Shown here: piece after piece, positions 48,383 to 58,978 of the stretch
Numbering within the stretch: the stretch's first letter is position 1
Layout: each line of letters begins with the position of its first letter
NCBI GenBank assembly: GCA_963513935.1
Contig: OY740773.1
Coordinates: 103,525,291-103,589,290 of the forward strand
Source: Aphrophora alni
Taxonomy: Eukaryota > Arthropoda > Insecta > Hemiptera > Aphrophoridae
Direction: 5' to 3'
Length of the DNA stretch: 64,000 bases
Translations under genes and position numbers: made by a program
The notes under the pieces: model-generated
The model's input: the letters and a program-made list of their open reading frames with translations, nothing else
What the model was told of the DNA's origin: nothing
The model's database searches: none

Positions 48383-48569
48383 CTAGAAAAATAAAAATAG
48401 TATTTAGAAATTTAAGAATATAACAAGCATCAGACATTCTGTTGTGTTTTTGTGTTTCTAGAAAAAAAGAAGAAGAATAAAAATGGTGGAAAAACATATA
48501 TTTATTCATTGGCCGCAAAACAACATTTGTATGACTTGCAGTCATTTCTTGTAATGATGGTAATCAAAC

Positions 48570-50390
48570 CATGGTTAAGTATTTCGGGGATAGTCCTGGA
48601 TAATGGACTTAACTGGGGTTCACATATTAACAGTACATGGGTAAGTTGATGTTTTGGCTTTACATTTCTATGGTAAAACCCGTCATGATGTATGGTGCCA
48701 TTGTGTGGTGGTCTAAGTAATAAACTTGTAAACGAAAGGTAGTAGTGTCAGGGGTACGTTTTGGGGGACGCGGATCTACTTTGTAATGTAGTGCCGGGTC
48801 TTCCGATCACGTGGTAAAGTTAATATAAGTACACTGGGCGAATCTCAATCTAGGCTAGCCATTTTTGACGATTATTACTACAAACTAATTTACTAAAACT
48901 AACCAATTTACACTAAAACCAATATTAATATTAACTACACTGTATTGGCACAACATGTCGGTCTAATACAAAGGCCTATCAGGGCCGTGTATTAGTTCAA
49001 CTAATAATATTACGATAACCAAAACGCATTGCGCCCAGATATAAAGCCGTACCGGCCCTATTCCTTTCGGTTTAGCAGGGCATAGTTAATAATATCAGCA
49101 CTATAATAAATTATAGATGATCGCTGTCAGACGTCTTCCCTCACAGGTGGTTCAAGCACTCCTCCCCCTATCTACTGCCGCGCGGATCTATCTAGATTAG
49201 CGAAGGGGAGGGAGGAGTGGTGACTAATCACCACAAACTACAGATCAACTGGAATTCAGAAGATTGTTTGTCTTGCAGTAACAGAAGCTGTTTGTAGTGC
49301 CACTTTGAACTGTTGCTTTAACATTATTCTTATAGATCTGTTCATTAGGACATAAGCTAGAAAGAGTGCTTATGGTTTGCAATGCAAGTGTTAATAGAAA
49401 CAGTCTCATGGTAAGTTGGGACACTCTAAAATCACAAGAATGGTCATAGGGGATTATGGTCTTCTGACCATATGAAACATGTTACTACTCCTCAAAGTCA
49501 TTTGTAGTAATAATACCAGAACATCAGAAATGGTATGAGGGAAGAAGACCCATATTTCTAGGGGAATTGGAGTGGTTTACAGACAGTTCAAAAACTAAAG
49601 GTGCAACTACAGGTAGGTATCTGTGGAGGTGAATTTGGTCAGATAATTTCGCTGAATGGGAGTTCACTGTTCCAGTCATAAATAACAGCTATAAGGGAAT
49701 GTGCTCAAGAAAATCTATGACTTGGGTACAGAGATAAGGAAACTTGCATCTATAGTGAAAGTCGGGCACCCTTGAAAACACTAGATTCAAAAAATTCAGG
49801 TCAAAGCTAGTCCTGAGATTTCTCCAAAACCCTATCACAGCTTATTGGCCGCAACAATGTTACTCTTTTTTGGGTGCCAGGACATGCTGGAATTAGTGGA
49901 AATGAGAACGCTGATATGGTAGCAAATAAAGCATCGGCAGCAAAGTTCATAGAACCAGATGGGGTTTGTGGAATCTCCAAGAAAAGAGCTATATAAGCCA
50001 TCAACACTTGGACTGAGAAAGAGTAGATGAGAAAGATGGGAGCATCTGAGATCTGAGAATGAGTAGTCACACTTCATGCTCCCTTCACAAAATTTGCATC
50101 GGACCCTGTTAAGTTAAGCTGGTGCGAAATAAGGAAGGTGGTAGGCTGGATCACAAGGCACGGCCACTTTAGAAAGCATATGCAAAGGATAGCAATCTTT
50201 AAAGTGGAAACACTGTGCAGAAGATGTAGAATGCGCAATGATACTCAAAACACTCGGTCTTAGACTGCAGCAGTCTTGAGCAGGAAAGGATAGACATCTT
50301 TGGACATGTGGAGAAAGGCCTAACAATTCTCCAAGATATCTCATAAAAAGATCCTCAAGTTTGCAGAGCTTGTGGATTTGTAGGATAATG
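48570..50390 (+). pseudogene. LINE remnant: RT end, RNase H and C-terminal zinc motif, inside the PKI intron
   Basis: Motifs in order: GIVLDNGLNWGSHIN (about 48588), VKPVMMYGAIVWWSK (about 48675-48720), then after an insert KIVCLAVTEAV (about 49262), an RNase H domain with WFTDSSKTKGAT (about 49570) and LFWVPGHAGISGNENADM (about 49860-49920). After that come WCEIRKVVGWITRHGHFRKH (about 50112-50180) and a CRRCRM zinc-like motif. This is the layout of R1/LOA-like LINEs with RNase H. Multiple stops and frameshifts are present, and the middle RNase H acidic residue is changed (SES for SDS). The minus-strand ORFs at 49807-50497 are antisense shadows. Confidence 0.75.
48722..49235. other. About 510-bp insert of unknown type splitting the LINE remnant
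   Basis: The LINE frame stops at VWWSK (48720) and resumes near 49235. The DNA between is not LINE-like and is richer in G+C. It includes an imperfect hairpin pairing CACTCCTCCCCCTA (about 49157) with GGGGAGGGAGGAGTG (about 49206). No clear terminal repeats or target duplication; CTAA near both edges is too short to be informative. Confidence 0.45.
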
Positions 50391-51005
50391 ACTTGACGGC
50401 ACATATCATCTTTTGGGAGCTCAATAAGTCTTAATTGTTGAAGTGCTTTTGGTAACAAGGACCGCCCAAACAGAATTGAATTGTGGTCAATGTTCATGTT
50501 AGTTTTATATGTTTTAATGAAATTGGTAGAGCTGTTTTTTAGTTTTTTTTTACTGATAAGACATAAACTAACATTTTTGGAGATATTGTGACCAATTTGG
50601 GTTCTAAGAAGCAGTGGAGCAAAATTTCATTAAAATAATTAGAGGTGATTTTGAGAAAATCATATTTTTGTGGTTTTTTTTCTTCATATGCAGCTACACT
50701 CAAATTTGAGTTATGAAAAAGAAAAAAGTCTTGAGATATGCATTGACACTTACCAAATTTGATTAATATCAATCCATATATTTGGGCTGTAGAGCACTGC
50801 ATATACAAAAGACAATTTTAAAACGACTTTTTTGGATTCAGGGGATCTCACAACAAATATATCAGTAAAGAACTTTCTGCCTACCACATAACTTTCTTTA
50901 TACTACTACGTATAGGTGAAAAAGTAATACAAGATGACTGAAAATCAGTTCCACCAGGTTTCGAAGATATGAGAATCTGAATTTCCTATTTGTTTGTTAA
51001 AAATT
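50391..51005. repeat. Dispersed repeat related to 35400-35700 and 38100-38230
   Basis: Phrases such as CACTTACCAAATTTGATTAA, GGGGATCTCACAACAAAT and CCACATAACTTTCTTTATAC recur in the three places. The minus ORF at 50539-50808 lies here and is not a gene. Confidence 0.5.
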
Positions 51006-51531
51006 TATAATTAATTAATTGAAAAAAACAAACACAATATTTAGTAAATTTTACAATTTTATTGAGTCTTGCCGACCATAGTTTCGCCAACAATGGCATT
51101 TACAAGGCAGCTTAACACAAAGTAAGGAAGAGATTGAAAGCTGACATATAATAGAACAGTTACTTAGCTAAAGGGGAGGGAGTGGAAGGGTGCGGGAAAC
51201 ATGTGGTCATAAGGAAGACAATGGTTTTAACAAAAGCGAGTTTGACAAAAATTCTACCTGATCACTGAATACCAGTTTGGAGTCTTTACAAAATATTCTA
51301 CTAATCTCTAACATTTCTAAAGAATTTAATTCCTACTTTTTGCATTGACATGGAGAATCTCAAACTTTAACATTATTGAAAAAAATCAGACACTAAATGA
51401 GTTTTTAAACATGGTCGGCAAGACTCAATAAAATTGTAGAATTTACTAAACATTGTGTTTGTTTTTTCATTAATATGGAGTTCTACCAAGTACCTTCGGT
51501 CAATAGTGTAAATCGTATAATTAATTAATTG
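51006..51531. mobile_element. Inverted-repeat element flanked by a 16-bp direct repeat
   Basis: Inverted arms at about 51025-51080 and 51410-51470 share AACAAACACAAT, TTTAGTAAATT and ACAATTTTATTGAGTCTTGC (then CGACCA). TATAATTAATTAATTG occurs at 51006-51021 and again at 51516-51531. The left arm abuts this repeat, but the right arm stops about 40 bp short, so the true ends are uncertain. No ORF. Confidence 0.65.
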
Positions 51532-51849
51532 GAAATAAATTTAGTGAGCAAAATATGGTGGTAAAATCGAGCACAGTGTTAAATTATTGATAATAAAGAA
51601 GCATTAATAAAGTACTCAACTAACAGCAGGACAGAAAGATATTAACATGATAGGTCTAAGAAGTGCACCGAGACTTAAAAGATGTCATAGTAGGAGAAGG
51701 GGAAACTGATGACAGAAAATGGTTTCATAGGAAAGGTGAAGGATGATGACAAAGAAAGGTAAAAGAAAAAAAAATATGGACCATATCGGAATAGGAAAGG
51801 AAGAGACGAAACCAGAGGATGAAGAAGTTTCAGGTTATATCAACATAGT

Positions 51850-52500
51850 CCATAGTAAGCTGACCCATCATGGTACTTACCCAGCCAGATCATACAATAT
51901 AATACAAGCACATCCTCTAAATGTAATACTCAAAAATTGGTCTCTTGGGATTTGTAGGAAATGTTTAATTGCATTGGTAGATCGAGGGGTAGCTACAGTA
52001 AGATAACAGTTGTTACACAGGTTTTCTGTACTTCATAATTTATGTACATCACTACTCACTTGACATCGACTAGGCCCTATGAACCTTGTAGAGGTGTATA
52101 TTAATACAAGATTTCACTCGCTTCTGTCATGTCAGTATCTCACTTCTGGAGGACCTTACATTTTCTTTTAAGGTCAGCGTTTGAAATTACATTTTTGACA
52201 ATAACTTCGTTATTTGTCATCATAGAAATGTGAGGTTGGTATCAATGTATGTAGAATTGAAATCTGTGAGTTTTATCTAATTTAGTGCGTTATAAGTTGA
52301 TTAAAACATAAGATATGAACAAAACACTGTTTAAAATGGGTGCCATTTTCAAATTTTCATTTCATTTTATTGAATTTCAATAGGGTTCTATAAGAGCAAA
52401 ATTTCATGTTAGTATTTTAATTTTTTGGCCATATCTTAACAACTGCGATGACAGCATGTCGAAATACACCTTTTCGGTTTCTTGACACTAAAAAACACAA
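51850..52500 (+). repeat. Dispersed family R copy 2
   Basis: CATCCTCTAAATGTAATACT, GGTAGATCGAGGGGTA, CTTGACATCGACTAGGCCC, TTGTAGAGGTGTATATTAAT, TTTAGTGCGTTATAAGTTGA, ATTTCAATAGGGTTCTATA and CACCTTTTCGGTTTCTTGA, collinear with 45785 and 55700. The ORF at 51743-52006 overlaps it and is rejected. Confidence 0.75.
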
Positions 52501-53741
52501 ATATCAGTTAAATTTTATTAGCAGCTGTATTTACATATTTCCTTCAGAATTTATTTATGTAAACTGAACTCCAAGCTAAATAACAAAACCATTTTAGACA
52601 AATTTGTAGATAAATTTGTGCAATTGTAATCATGATACATAACGTGCCGGTATAATCACCAATAAGAAAGATGTATTAAGTTATTTATATTACCATCAAG
52701 TTTAGTGTTCTATTGTTGGATATCTGCTAACTGAAATGTGACAAAAGAAATTGTCACGTGAACCATCTGCCAATGAAATGTCTGTCAGTTACACCTGTTT
52801 TTTTAAGTTTTACTCCACAGCTTATTAAATGAAAAAGGAAAATACTGTACTCATTTTATGTTTGTTATTGCAATCTCTTTCAAGATGAAACTTCTCAAGT
52901 AACTTTAAGGATATTCAATTATCTCAAGAACAAAGGTATTGAAATTATGATTTCATTTGACTTTCTGACGTACACATAGTATAGGAAAAGATATATGATT
53001 GGTCAAAATATAGATGTCAAGTTTTTTGCGGATATTTTTAGGTCTGTTGTATTGCAGTCTAAAAGTGTGAAGTGATTTTAATTAAACGTAGTATGGGTGT
53101 AACATATTTTGGCCATATATTTGAATTTTTTAAATGTTTTTGATAACTTAAAATTTGGTGATAGCTCCCATAAGATAAATACACAAAATTAAGGTTTTCT
53201 CAAAATCAGGTTTAATGTTTAGATTAAATTTTGCTCAAAATCACCTCCCAAAGTTTTGGCAGCCTTACTGGACATTATGATTAAGTTATACTTTCTGAGT
53301 CAAACTTCACATAAATCCCTCATGCAATCCAGAAAAAAATATAGGATTAGTAATTAATAAAACACCAAACAATACAATTGTTGGTACAATTTATTAGGCC
53401 ATTTGCCATTATTTGTGTGTAAAAATAAATATTGTTTTGAGAGTATCTAGAATATGAAAATGAAATTAATGATCTAGAAGCCAAAGGGCCATGAATGTTC
53501 CTTAAGATTTCCTTTGTTTAAGGTCTGCTATTACTTTACTTAGGCCTACAATAATGATCTTACATTTTGTATACAAACCTATTTTAATGTGTAATTCTTC
53601 ATTTAATGGACCTTTTTTGCGGGAAAAAGTTAGCTCCTCGTTGAAAACTTATTTTATTATTAAGAAATAAGGTACGTAGAATATGATTAAAAATAATAAT
53701 AATAAATCGCCAAAAATACCAGTAACTTTCTTTGTAAACAA
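52501..53741. other. Intronic AT-rich DNA, no gene seen
   Basis: Within the PKI intron. No conserved coding signal recognised. Confidence 0.45.
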
Positions 53742-54605
53742 TTACCCTTTAAAAAAGGGCTTACATGATTCCCAGTGCTCTGCTCCTACCATAATTCTAA
53801 TTATCCGTTTTTGAATTTTAAATATATTGTGTACCTCAGGACATTCGCTCCACAATAATATGCCATATTTAAGAGAATGTAAATATCCATAATAGACAGA
53901 TTTTAGAGTTTCTTTTGCCATTCGGTCAGAGACTACCTGTATGCCACAACAGGCACTATTTAGTTTCTGAGACGATGTTTTCACATAGTCTCCCATCCTA
54001 CATTTTTATTTATTTTTAGTCCCAGAAAATTTAAAAGATCGGCTGAGACAATATGACTGGTTTCTAAATTTGTGTCAAGAGATTTAGTCCATTTACTTTA
54101 AAAATCTAAAACACAGGTTTTGTTCATATTCATTTATAAGTCACTGAAGATAAAACTATTCTGTAATGGATCCATGACAGTCTGAAAAATATACACTTAA
54201 AGAAGATAAATTTGATTTAATTTAGTTTAATTTAATTTAAAAATCTGTCTTATATGGTTAGATCATTCTTTTTACCAATGCTGATGTATCATCGGTGGAA
54301 AGAACCATTTCTTCAATTTCCATAGCATTGGGTAAGTCATTAATATACAATCAAAATAGGATAGAACCCAGAATTGAACATTTAAGCACTCCTGTGGGGT
54401 TTATGAAAAGTATTTTAAATTTCAACAATTTGATAATGATTTTTTCAAATAGGATTTAAACCATCTTAAAGATATTACCTCTTATACCATAAAAGTAGTA
54501 TGTATGTATCCCTGAATCTTCTCAAAAAGTGTATCCTGATTGACATAATCAAAGGCTTTAGACAAGTCACAGAATAGTACAAGAACATGTCTACAACTCC
54601 TTATT
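53742..54605 (-). pseudogene. LINE reverse transcriptase relic
   Basis: Read leftward: FCDLSKAFDYVNQDTLFEKI (motif A, about 54535-54590), CSILGSILF and LYINDLPNAMEIEEM then TDDTSAL (motifs B and C, about 54285-54400), LNFLGLKINKNVGWE (about 53995-54035), and an open stretch at 53996-53742 with VKTSSQKLNSACCGIQVVSD and FKIQKRIIRIMVGAE. The order matches CR1/jockey-type RT. Motif C reads TDD where ADD is usual. An AT-rich segment (about 54190-54240) interrupts it. Confidence 0.8.
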
Positions 54606-55699
54606 GAAAAGGAACAATTAAGAGTTTCCTTAGGAAATTCCTAAGCAAACAAAAAGTTTCACCTTCCGACTGTGGACTGATCTCTTCCAACATCATGCTA
54701 AATCAATAATTCCGGTTTGAATCAAACAGCCTGAAGAAAGATACAAAATTTTCAGGCTGTTTTGTTTGATGCAAGGTGAGTTCGGCCTCAGGTTATTGTT
54801 TTAGTTTCTAACAAAGGCATAGGGTTCCTAGGTCCATAGTTTAGCACCTGATAATGAGAGATGTTATATACTTTCAAAATAATGTATATTTTTATATGCA
54901 TTTAATGGCAAACGTATGAATAAACTAGGGACAGTGGGGCATGGTAGTCTCCAAGACACCGATAAAAATTTATATGCATTTATTTCTAAGAGCAGTAGAA
55001 TATATTCGCAGAGCATTTCCTCTCTTTTTCAAGTTGTAGATTATGAATATGCTGTCAAAAAATGATTGTATAAATTGTTATTAGAAAATGTTCGTTAAAA
55101 ATACCATTTTAAATTTGAATATTTTTAAAATATTGTGTGCATTCTTAAAACATTTGTCTTGAAACAATTATGTAACAAATATTTTTAAATAATCACAATG
55201 TATACAATATAACTGTAATTATTTTATTATCAAAACATTTTAAAAGTGTTTCTAAAGAGTGTGTATAATTAATTAATTAATCCTCTAAACATTGTTTTCA
55301 ATTGAAGAGGTAAATAGGAATCCAGAAAAAATAAATGCTTAATCAATCATATTTAAAAAAAATATTGTTAGTACAACATTTTATATTTATTAATTGTAAA
55401 ATAATCGGGATGACAATGTATATGTATTTTCCTTTGATAGTACAAGTAGAACTTTTGTGGAGAAAATAGCAAGAATCTATTTGATTAAAAATGATTATTA
55501 ATGTGTCTTTTATTTCTATAAAATTTCAACACGAAGGTTGTGTTGAAAATTGTATTGCAGAAAACTGGCTCCAGCAACCTTTTTTTGATAAAATACGATC
55601 CTAAAAAGATATTTTCTAAAAATTGGAAAACAGGAATTTTGCATCAGTTTTAAATGCTTGTACAAGTATGTACACATACAATGTAGTACAAGTTGTAAT
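54606..55699. other. Intronic AT-rich DNA, no gene seen
   Basis: No coding signal. TTAATTAATTAATC at about 55267. Confidence 0.45.
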
Positions 55700-56400
55700 G
55701 TACTACATCCTCTAAATGTAATACTTAAAAGTTAGTTTCTTGGGTCTTGTAGGAAATGTTAATTGTATTGGTAGATCAAGAGGTCTTACCCAGTAAACGT
55801 AGTATAGGGTAAGTTTGTTAACAGTTATTGTTTCCTTACTTGATGTCGGCTTACACCCTGAGGGCCTCGTAGATGTGTATATATTAAAAAGTCTCCACTC
55901 GCTACGTTTGTGTCAGTGTCTCAGCCCTAGTGGGCCTCGAAGCTGTACATATGTTTCCGCTACATTCGTCTCAGTGACTCAGTCGTGCTGAATCTCCGTA
56001 ACAACACAAATATCACTTTTTTTGGAAAGTCTAAAAAAGAAATGACATATTTGATGATGAATTCGCTATTTTTCATTGTAGAGATGTGGGATTGGTACCA
56101 TTACAAGTTGAATTTAAATTCTACAAATTTGTATCATATTTAGCATGTTATAAGTTGAATAACACATGAAATATAAATAAACAAAAACTGTTTAACACGT
56201 CCGGGCAACATTTTCAATTAGGTTTTTCTGAATTTCAATAGGCTTCTATATAAACACACTATAAGCCCTCTATAGCAAAGTTTATGTTTCTATCATAAAT
56301 TTGTGGTCGCTACTGTCCTTGATAACAACAACAGATTGACAGCTATTGAAAAATCACTTTTTCGGTTTTCATGAAACGTGAAGATCAATCAAAAACGAAG
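55700..56400 (+). repeat. Dispersed family R copy 3
   Basis: CATCCTCTAAATGTAATACT, GGTAGATCAAGAGGTC, CTTGATGTCGGCTTACACCC, CTCGTAGATGTGTATATATT, CTCGAAGCTGTACATATG, AGCATGTTATAAGTTGAATA and CACTTTTTCGGTTTTCATG, in the order seen in copies 1 and 2. Confidence 0.75.
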
Positions 56401-56436
56401 TTTGAAATTTTTTATAATTATCACCCAAACTCTACA

Positions 56437-57186
56437 CAGTAGAACCCCTCTTAACCGGTCTAGTCGGGACTGACACCCGGGCCGGTTAACCGTTTGGTTA
56501 ATCCGAGGTTTCCGTGAAAAGTCGGTTTTCGTTCAAAGAAAGCTTATTTAATCAGGTAGCGCTAAAAATTATGCAATTAAGATGTTATTGCAACTCATTT
56601 TATTGTACATAAATGTATCGTATATATTATGTTATGTATATTATACATCAAACATGAAAAAACTAAACACTACAAAGCTTTTTTACAGATTCCCCTCTGT
56701 CAAGTCTTTTGACTCATTTAACCGAATCTCAAACAAAACCAACACACGCTTTCGTTTTCGCAACTCGCTCATTTTTATTTACTGTACGTAGATCATAACC
56801 AGTTAAAGACAAGATGAAAACTGAAAAGAAATGTTATATTTTCCATAATGTATACTAAATGGATTCGTGGAAAAAAAGCGGCCCACCAAACGTTTTTGTT
56901 GGTGTATGTCTGCTATACCGACGGGTGCCAATGCCGCTGACAATGGGTTACCGCTATCGACAAAGTTGTTTGACTCGCCGCTGCTTAGGTGCCGTGGTGT
57001 TTTTACGCTGCCGACAATAGGATACCGCTATCAACAAAGTCGTTTGACTCGCCGCAGCTTTAGTGTTTCAATTACAATTTATTTTCGGAAACTCTTATCA
57101 AACCTACGAAATAGGCCGGTTAATCCAAGGACCGGTTAATCCGAGGACCGGTTAATCCGAGGCCGGTTAACAGAGGTTCTACTGTA
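56437..57186. mobile_element. CAGTA-type MITE (Tigger/pogo-like) 104 bp from the PKI donor
   Basis: Ends: CAGTAGAACCCCTCTTAACC at 56437 and, inverted, CAGTAGAACCTCTGTTAACC ending at 57184; both continue GG. TA follows the right end. On the left TACA precedes, so the TA is displaced by two bases. Internal repeats: two 59-bp copies 74 bp apart (56933-56991 and 57007-57065, sharing TTTGACTCGCCGC), and three CCGGTTAATCC(G/A)AGG units at 57116-57160. The ORF at 56867-57139 is not protein-like. 748 bp, no transposase. Confidence 0.85.
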
Positions 57187-57289
57187 CTTCATATACTGGG
57201 TAAGTAAAAGTATAATGCAATTGGATACTGTTAAAAAACAGAAATTTTCTTTTCTTTTTCAATGACAATGAAGATGAATATCAAGTTAC

Positions 57290-57469
57290 CTGTAGTGGAG
57301 AGATTCTGTAGCCTATCAGGGAGATCTGATGTAGAGATATGAGCATGTTCCCCCAGGATATCAGGTAGAGCATTTCTACGACCAGCTCGTCCTGTTGTTA
57401 AAAAGTCTTGTGTTACATCTCGTGTTGTGTCGGGTGACTGTTCTGACATCACAGCGAGCATCTTCAACA
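57290..57469 (-). CDS. PKI: cAMP-dependent protein kinase inhibitor (PKI), first coding exon
   Basis: PKI is a small protein that binds the free PKA catalytic subunit as a pseudosubstrate and helps export it from the nucleus. The exon starts at 57469 after a TTTGTTTCAG acceptor. ATG at 57461 (or 57449, giving MSEQSP) opens a frame that reaches the donor CAG|GTAACT at 57290/57289. Residues 19-35, DFLTTGRAGRRNALPDI, match vertebrate PKI almost position for position: the anchoring Phe20, Arg25, Arg28, Arg29, Asn30 and the Ala31 pseudophosphorylation site are kept. Residues 45-54 (SDLPDRLQNL) align with the leucine-rich nuclear export signal. The frame joins exactly (phase 1) to 48382, for 95 aa in all against about 70-80 usual. 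Upstream untranslated exons were not found with confidence. Confidence 0.88.
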
Positions 57470-57489
57470 CTGAAACAAATTTATTCACC

Positions 57490-58345
57490 TATAAACAGAT
57501 TATATTCTCAAAGAAATCTATTTAGAGAACACTCGTGCAAAGTATCTACAGTTTCAAACCAAATTTAATGTAATAAACTAATAGAATGATAATCTAAATT
57601 TGATAATTCTTTTAATTACACTTAAAACTAATTTTTAAAATTACTTCTCCCATATTTATACTTTAAGTAAATGATGCAAAAACACTGCACAAACTTTCTT
57701 ACACACCCATCTCTAAAACCAAATCAAATCAATCAATCCATTTATTTCTTGATAACAAAACACTTTACAAACTTATATTGATACGTATGGAAAAATGCTA
57801 GCATTTTCTTATTATTTATATTTGTAGACATGTTTTAGAGTTCCTCCACCTTTATGACTTAATTTAATAGTGGATTCATCCGTTAAGGACATGTCTATAT
57901 ATAAAGCTTTGTACACCTCCTACCACCAGGCTCTCTGCCTACCCCAAAGTTCCACCTCCCGTGCTATTTACTTTGGTAGATCTACTAACTTATTCCTTGG
58001 TGAATTTATTAACTTCCGATTGGTTATAAATTTGCTCGTTAATAATATTTTCTCTGTTCATCTTTAGTTTTAAAATTTCCATATTTTCCATTATATTTAG
58101 ACGCCTTCCTTTGATGTACTGGATATTTCATTTCATATGGGATATGGCCTTCTTTTAATAAATAAGTAGTGTAATTTGAACCTCTCTATTCATATTTGTA
58201 TGACCTATGTTCCCTAAATCCTGTTTTTAACTTTCGTCCTGTTTGGCCTATATTGTATGTTGTGTTACACTTACATTTCATGTAATACATAATTTTAAAA
58301 CTTATAGTCATCAAAAATTCAAGTTTGGTAGTTGTCAATCATAAA
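57490..58345. other. AT-rich DNA upstream of the PKI coding exon
   Basis: No gene recognised. It is probably an intron between PKI untranslated and coding exons, since 57469 is preceded by a splice acceptor. The ORF at 57870-58067 is not supported. Confidence 0.45.
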
Positions 58346-58978
58346 TACTGATGGGTCCATTAGTCTGTGCACGCGGCTTGCTATGGTGCGGCGGGGGAGA
58401 GGGGAGTGGTTATCGCTCATTTCCAAAAACATGTGGTCTCGCGCTGCGCGTTGGACGTAGATTATTCACCTGTCTTCAATGTAGCTTTGAGAGCATCAAG
58501 TCATTAGCAGAGGAAAAATTCAACCTCATTGGTGCAAAAGAATGGGAGAACAAGTGCGAGTATGTAAAAACTATTGAAAATAATTACGCTTCAGCTGAGC
58601 CGCGGATCGACACCTCGTGGAATCAATGATTATATCAGTAGGAAACAGCGACAGCAGTGAGGAGGACGATGACAACGATGATTTGAGCAGCATTGAAGAG
58701 CTGGATTAAAATGTATGTAGACAATCAATAAATTTTATATTGTAAATTAACTTTTAGTATCACATTTTTTAGATGTTACCTTTGCTGGTACTGATATTTT
58801 AAAGGACATAAAACAATAAAATTTGTTTGTAAACATCATGTTTCTATGTGCACTACAAATCTTGTAAACTGTCATTATGTCTCGCGAAAGGTTGACAAAC
58901 ATAGTTGGGTGAGCCCTACTTTTACAGAACGGCTAGTAGCGTCAGAGCCGCGCGCACAGACAAATGGTCCCATCAGTA
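58346..58978 (+). mobile_element. Internally deleted TA-flanked DNA transposon
   Basis: The element is 58348-58976 (629 bp) with TA on both sides. Ends: CTGATGGGTCCATTAGTCTG on the left and CTGATGGGACCATTTGTCTG on the right (inverted), then TGC(A/G)CGCGGCT. It keeps the 3' end of a gene and a polyadenylation signal AATAAA at 58727-58732. TA target sites fit the Tc1/mariner-pogo group; the exact family is not identified. Confidence 0.8.
58480..58711 (+). pseudogene. Transposase C-terminal remnant with acidic tail
   Basis: A frame ending at 58629 reads AEEKFNLIGAKEWENKCEYV followed by KTIENNYASAEP. A second frame then reads ESMIISVGNSDSSEEDDDND and ends LSSIEELD with TAA at 58709-58711. Together these resemble the last part of a transposase: a helical segment, an I-I-x-G strand and an acidic end. 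A one-base shift near 58610 separates the halves. The catalytic part is deleted. The family assignment is inference. Confidence 0.55.

Noticed and set aside
49807..50497. Three overlapping minus-strand ORFs of 80-127 aa
   Set aside because: They are antisense to the RNase H and zinc-motif region of the plus-strand LINE relic.
51743..52006. 87-aa plus-strand ORF
   Set aside because: Most of it is family R sequence, and the equivalent frame is broken in the other two copies.
56867..57139. 90-aa plus-strand ORF
   Set aside because: It covers the internal duplications and the right end of a CAGTA MITE; not protein-like.
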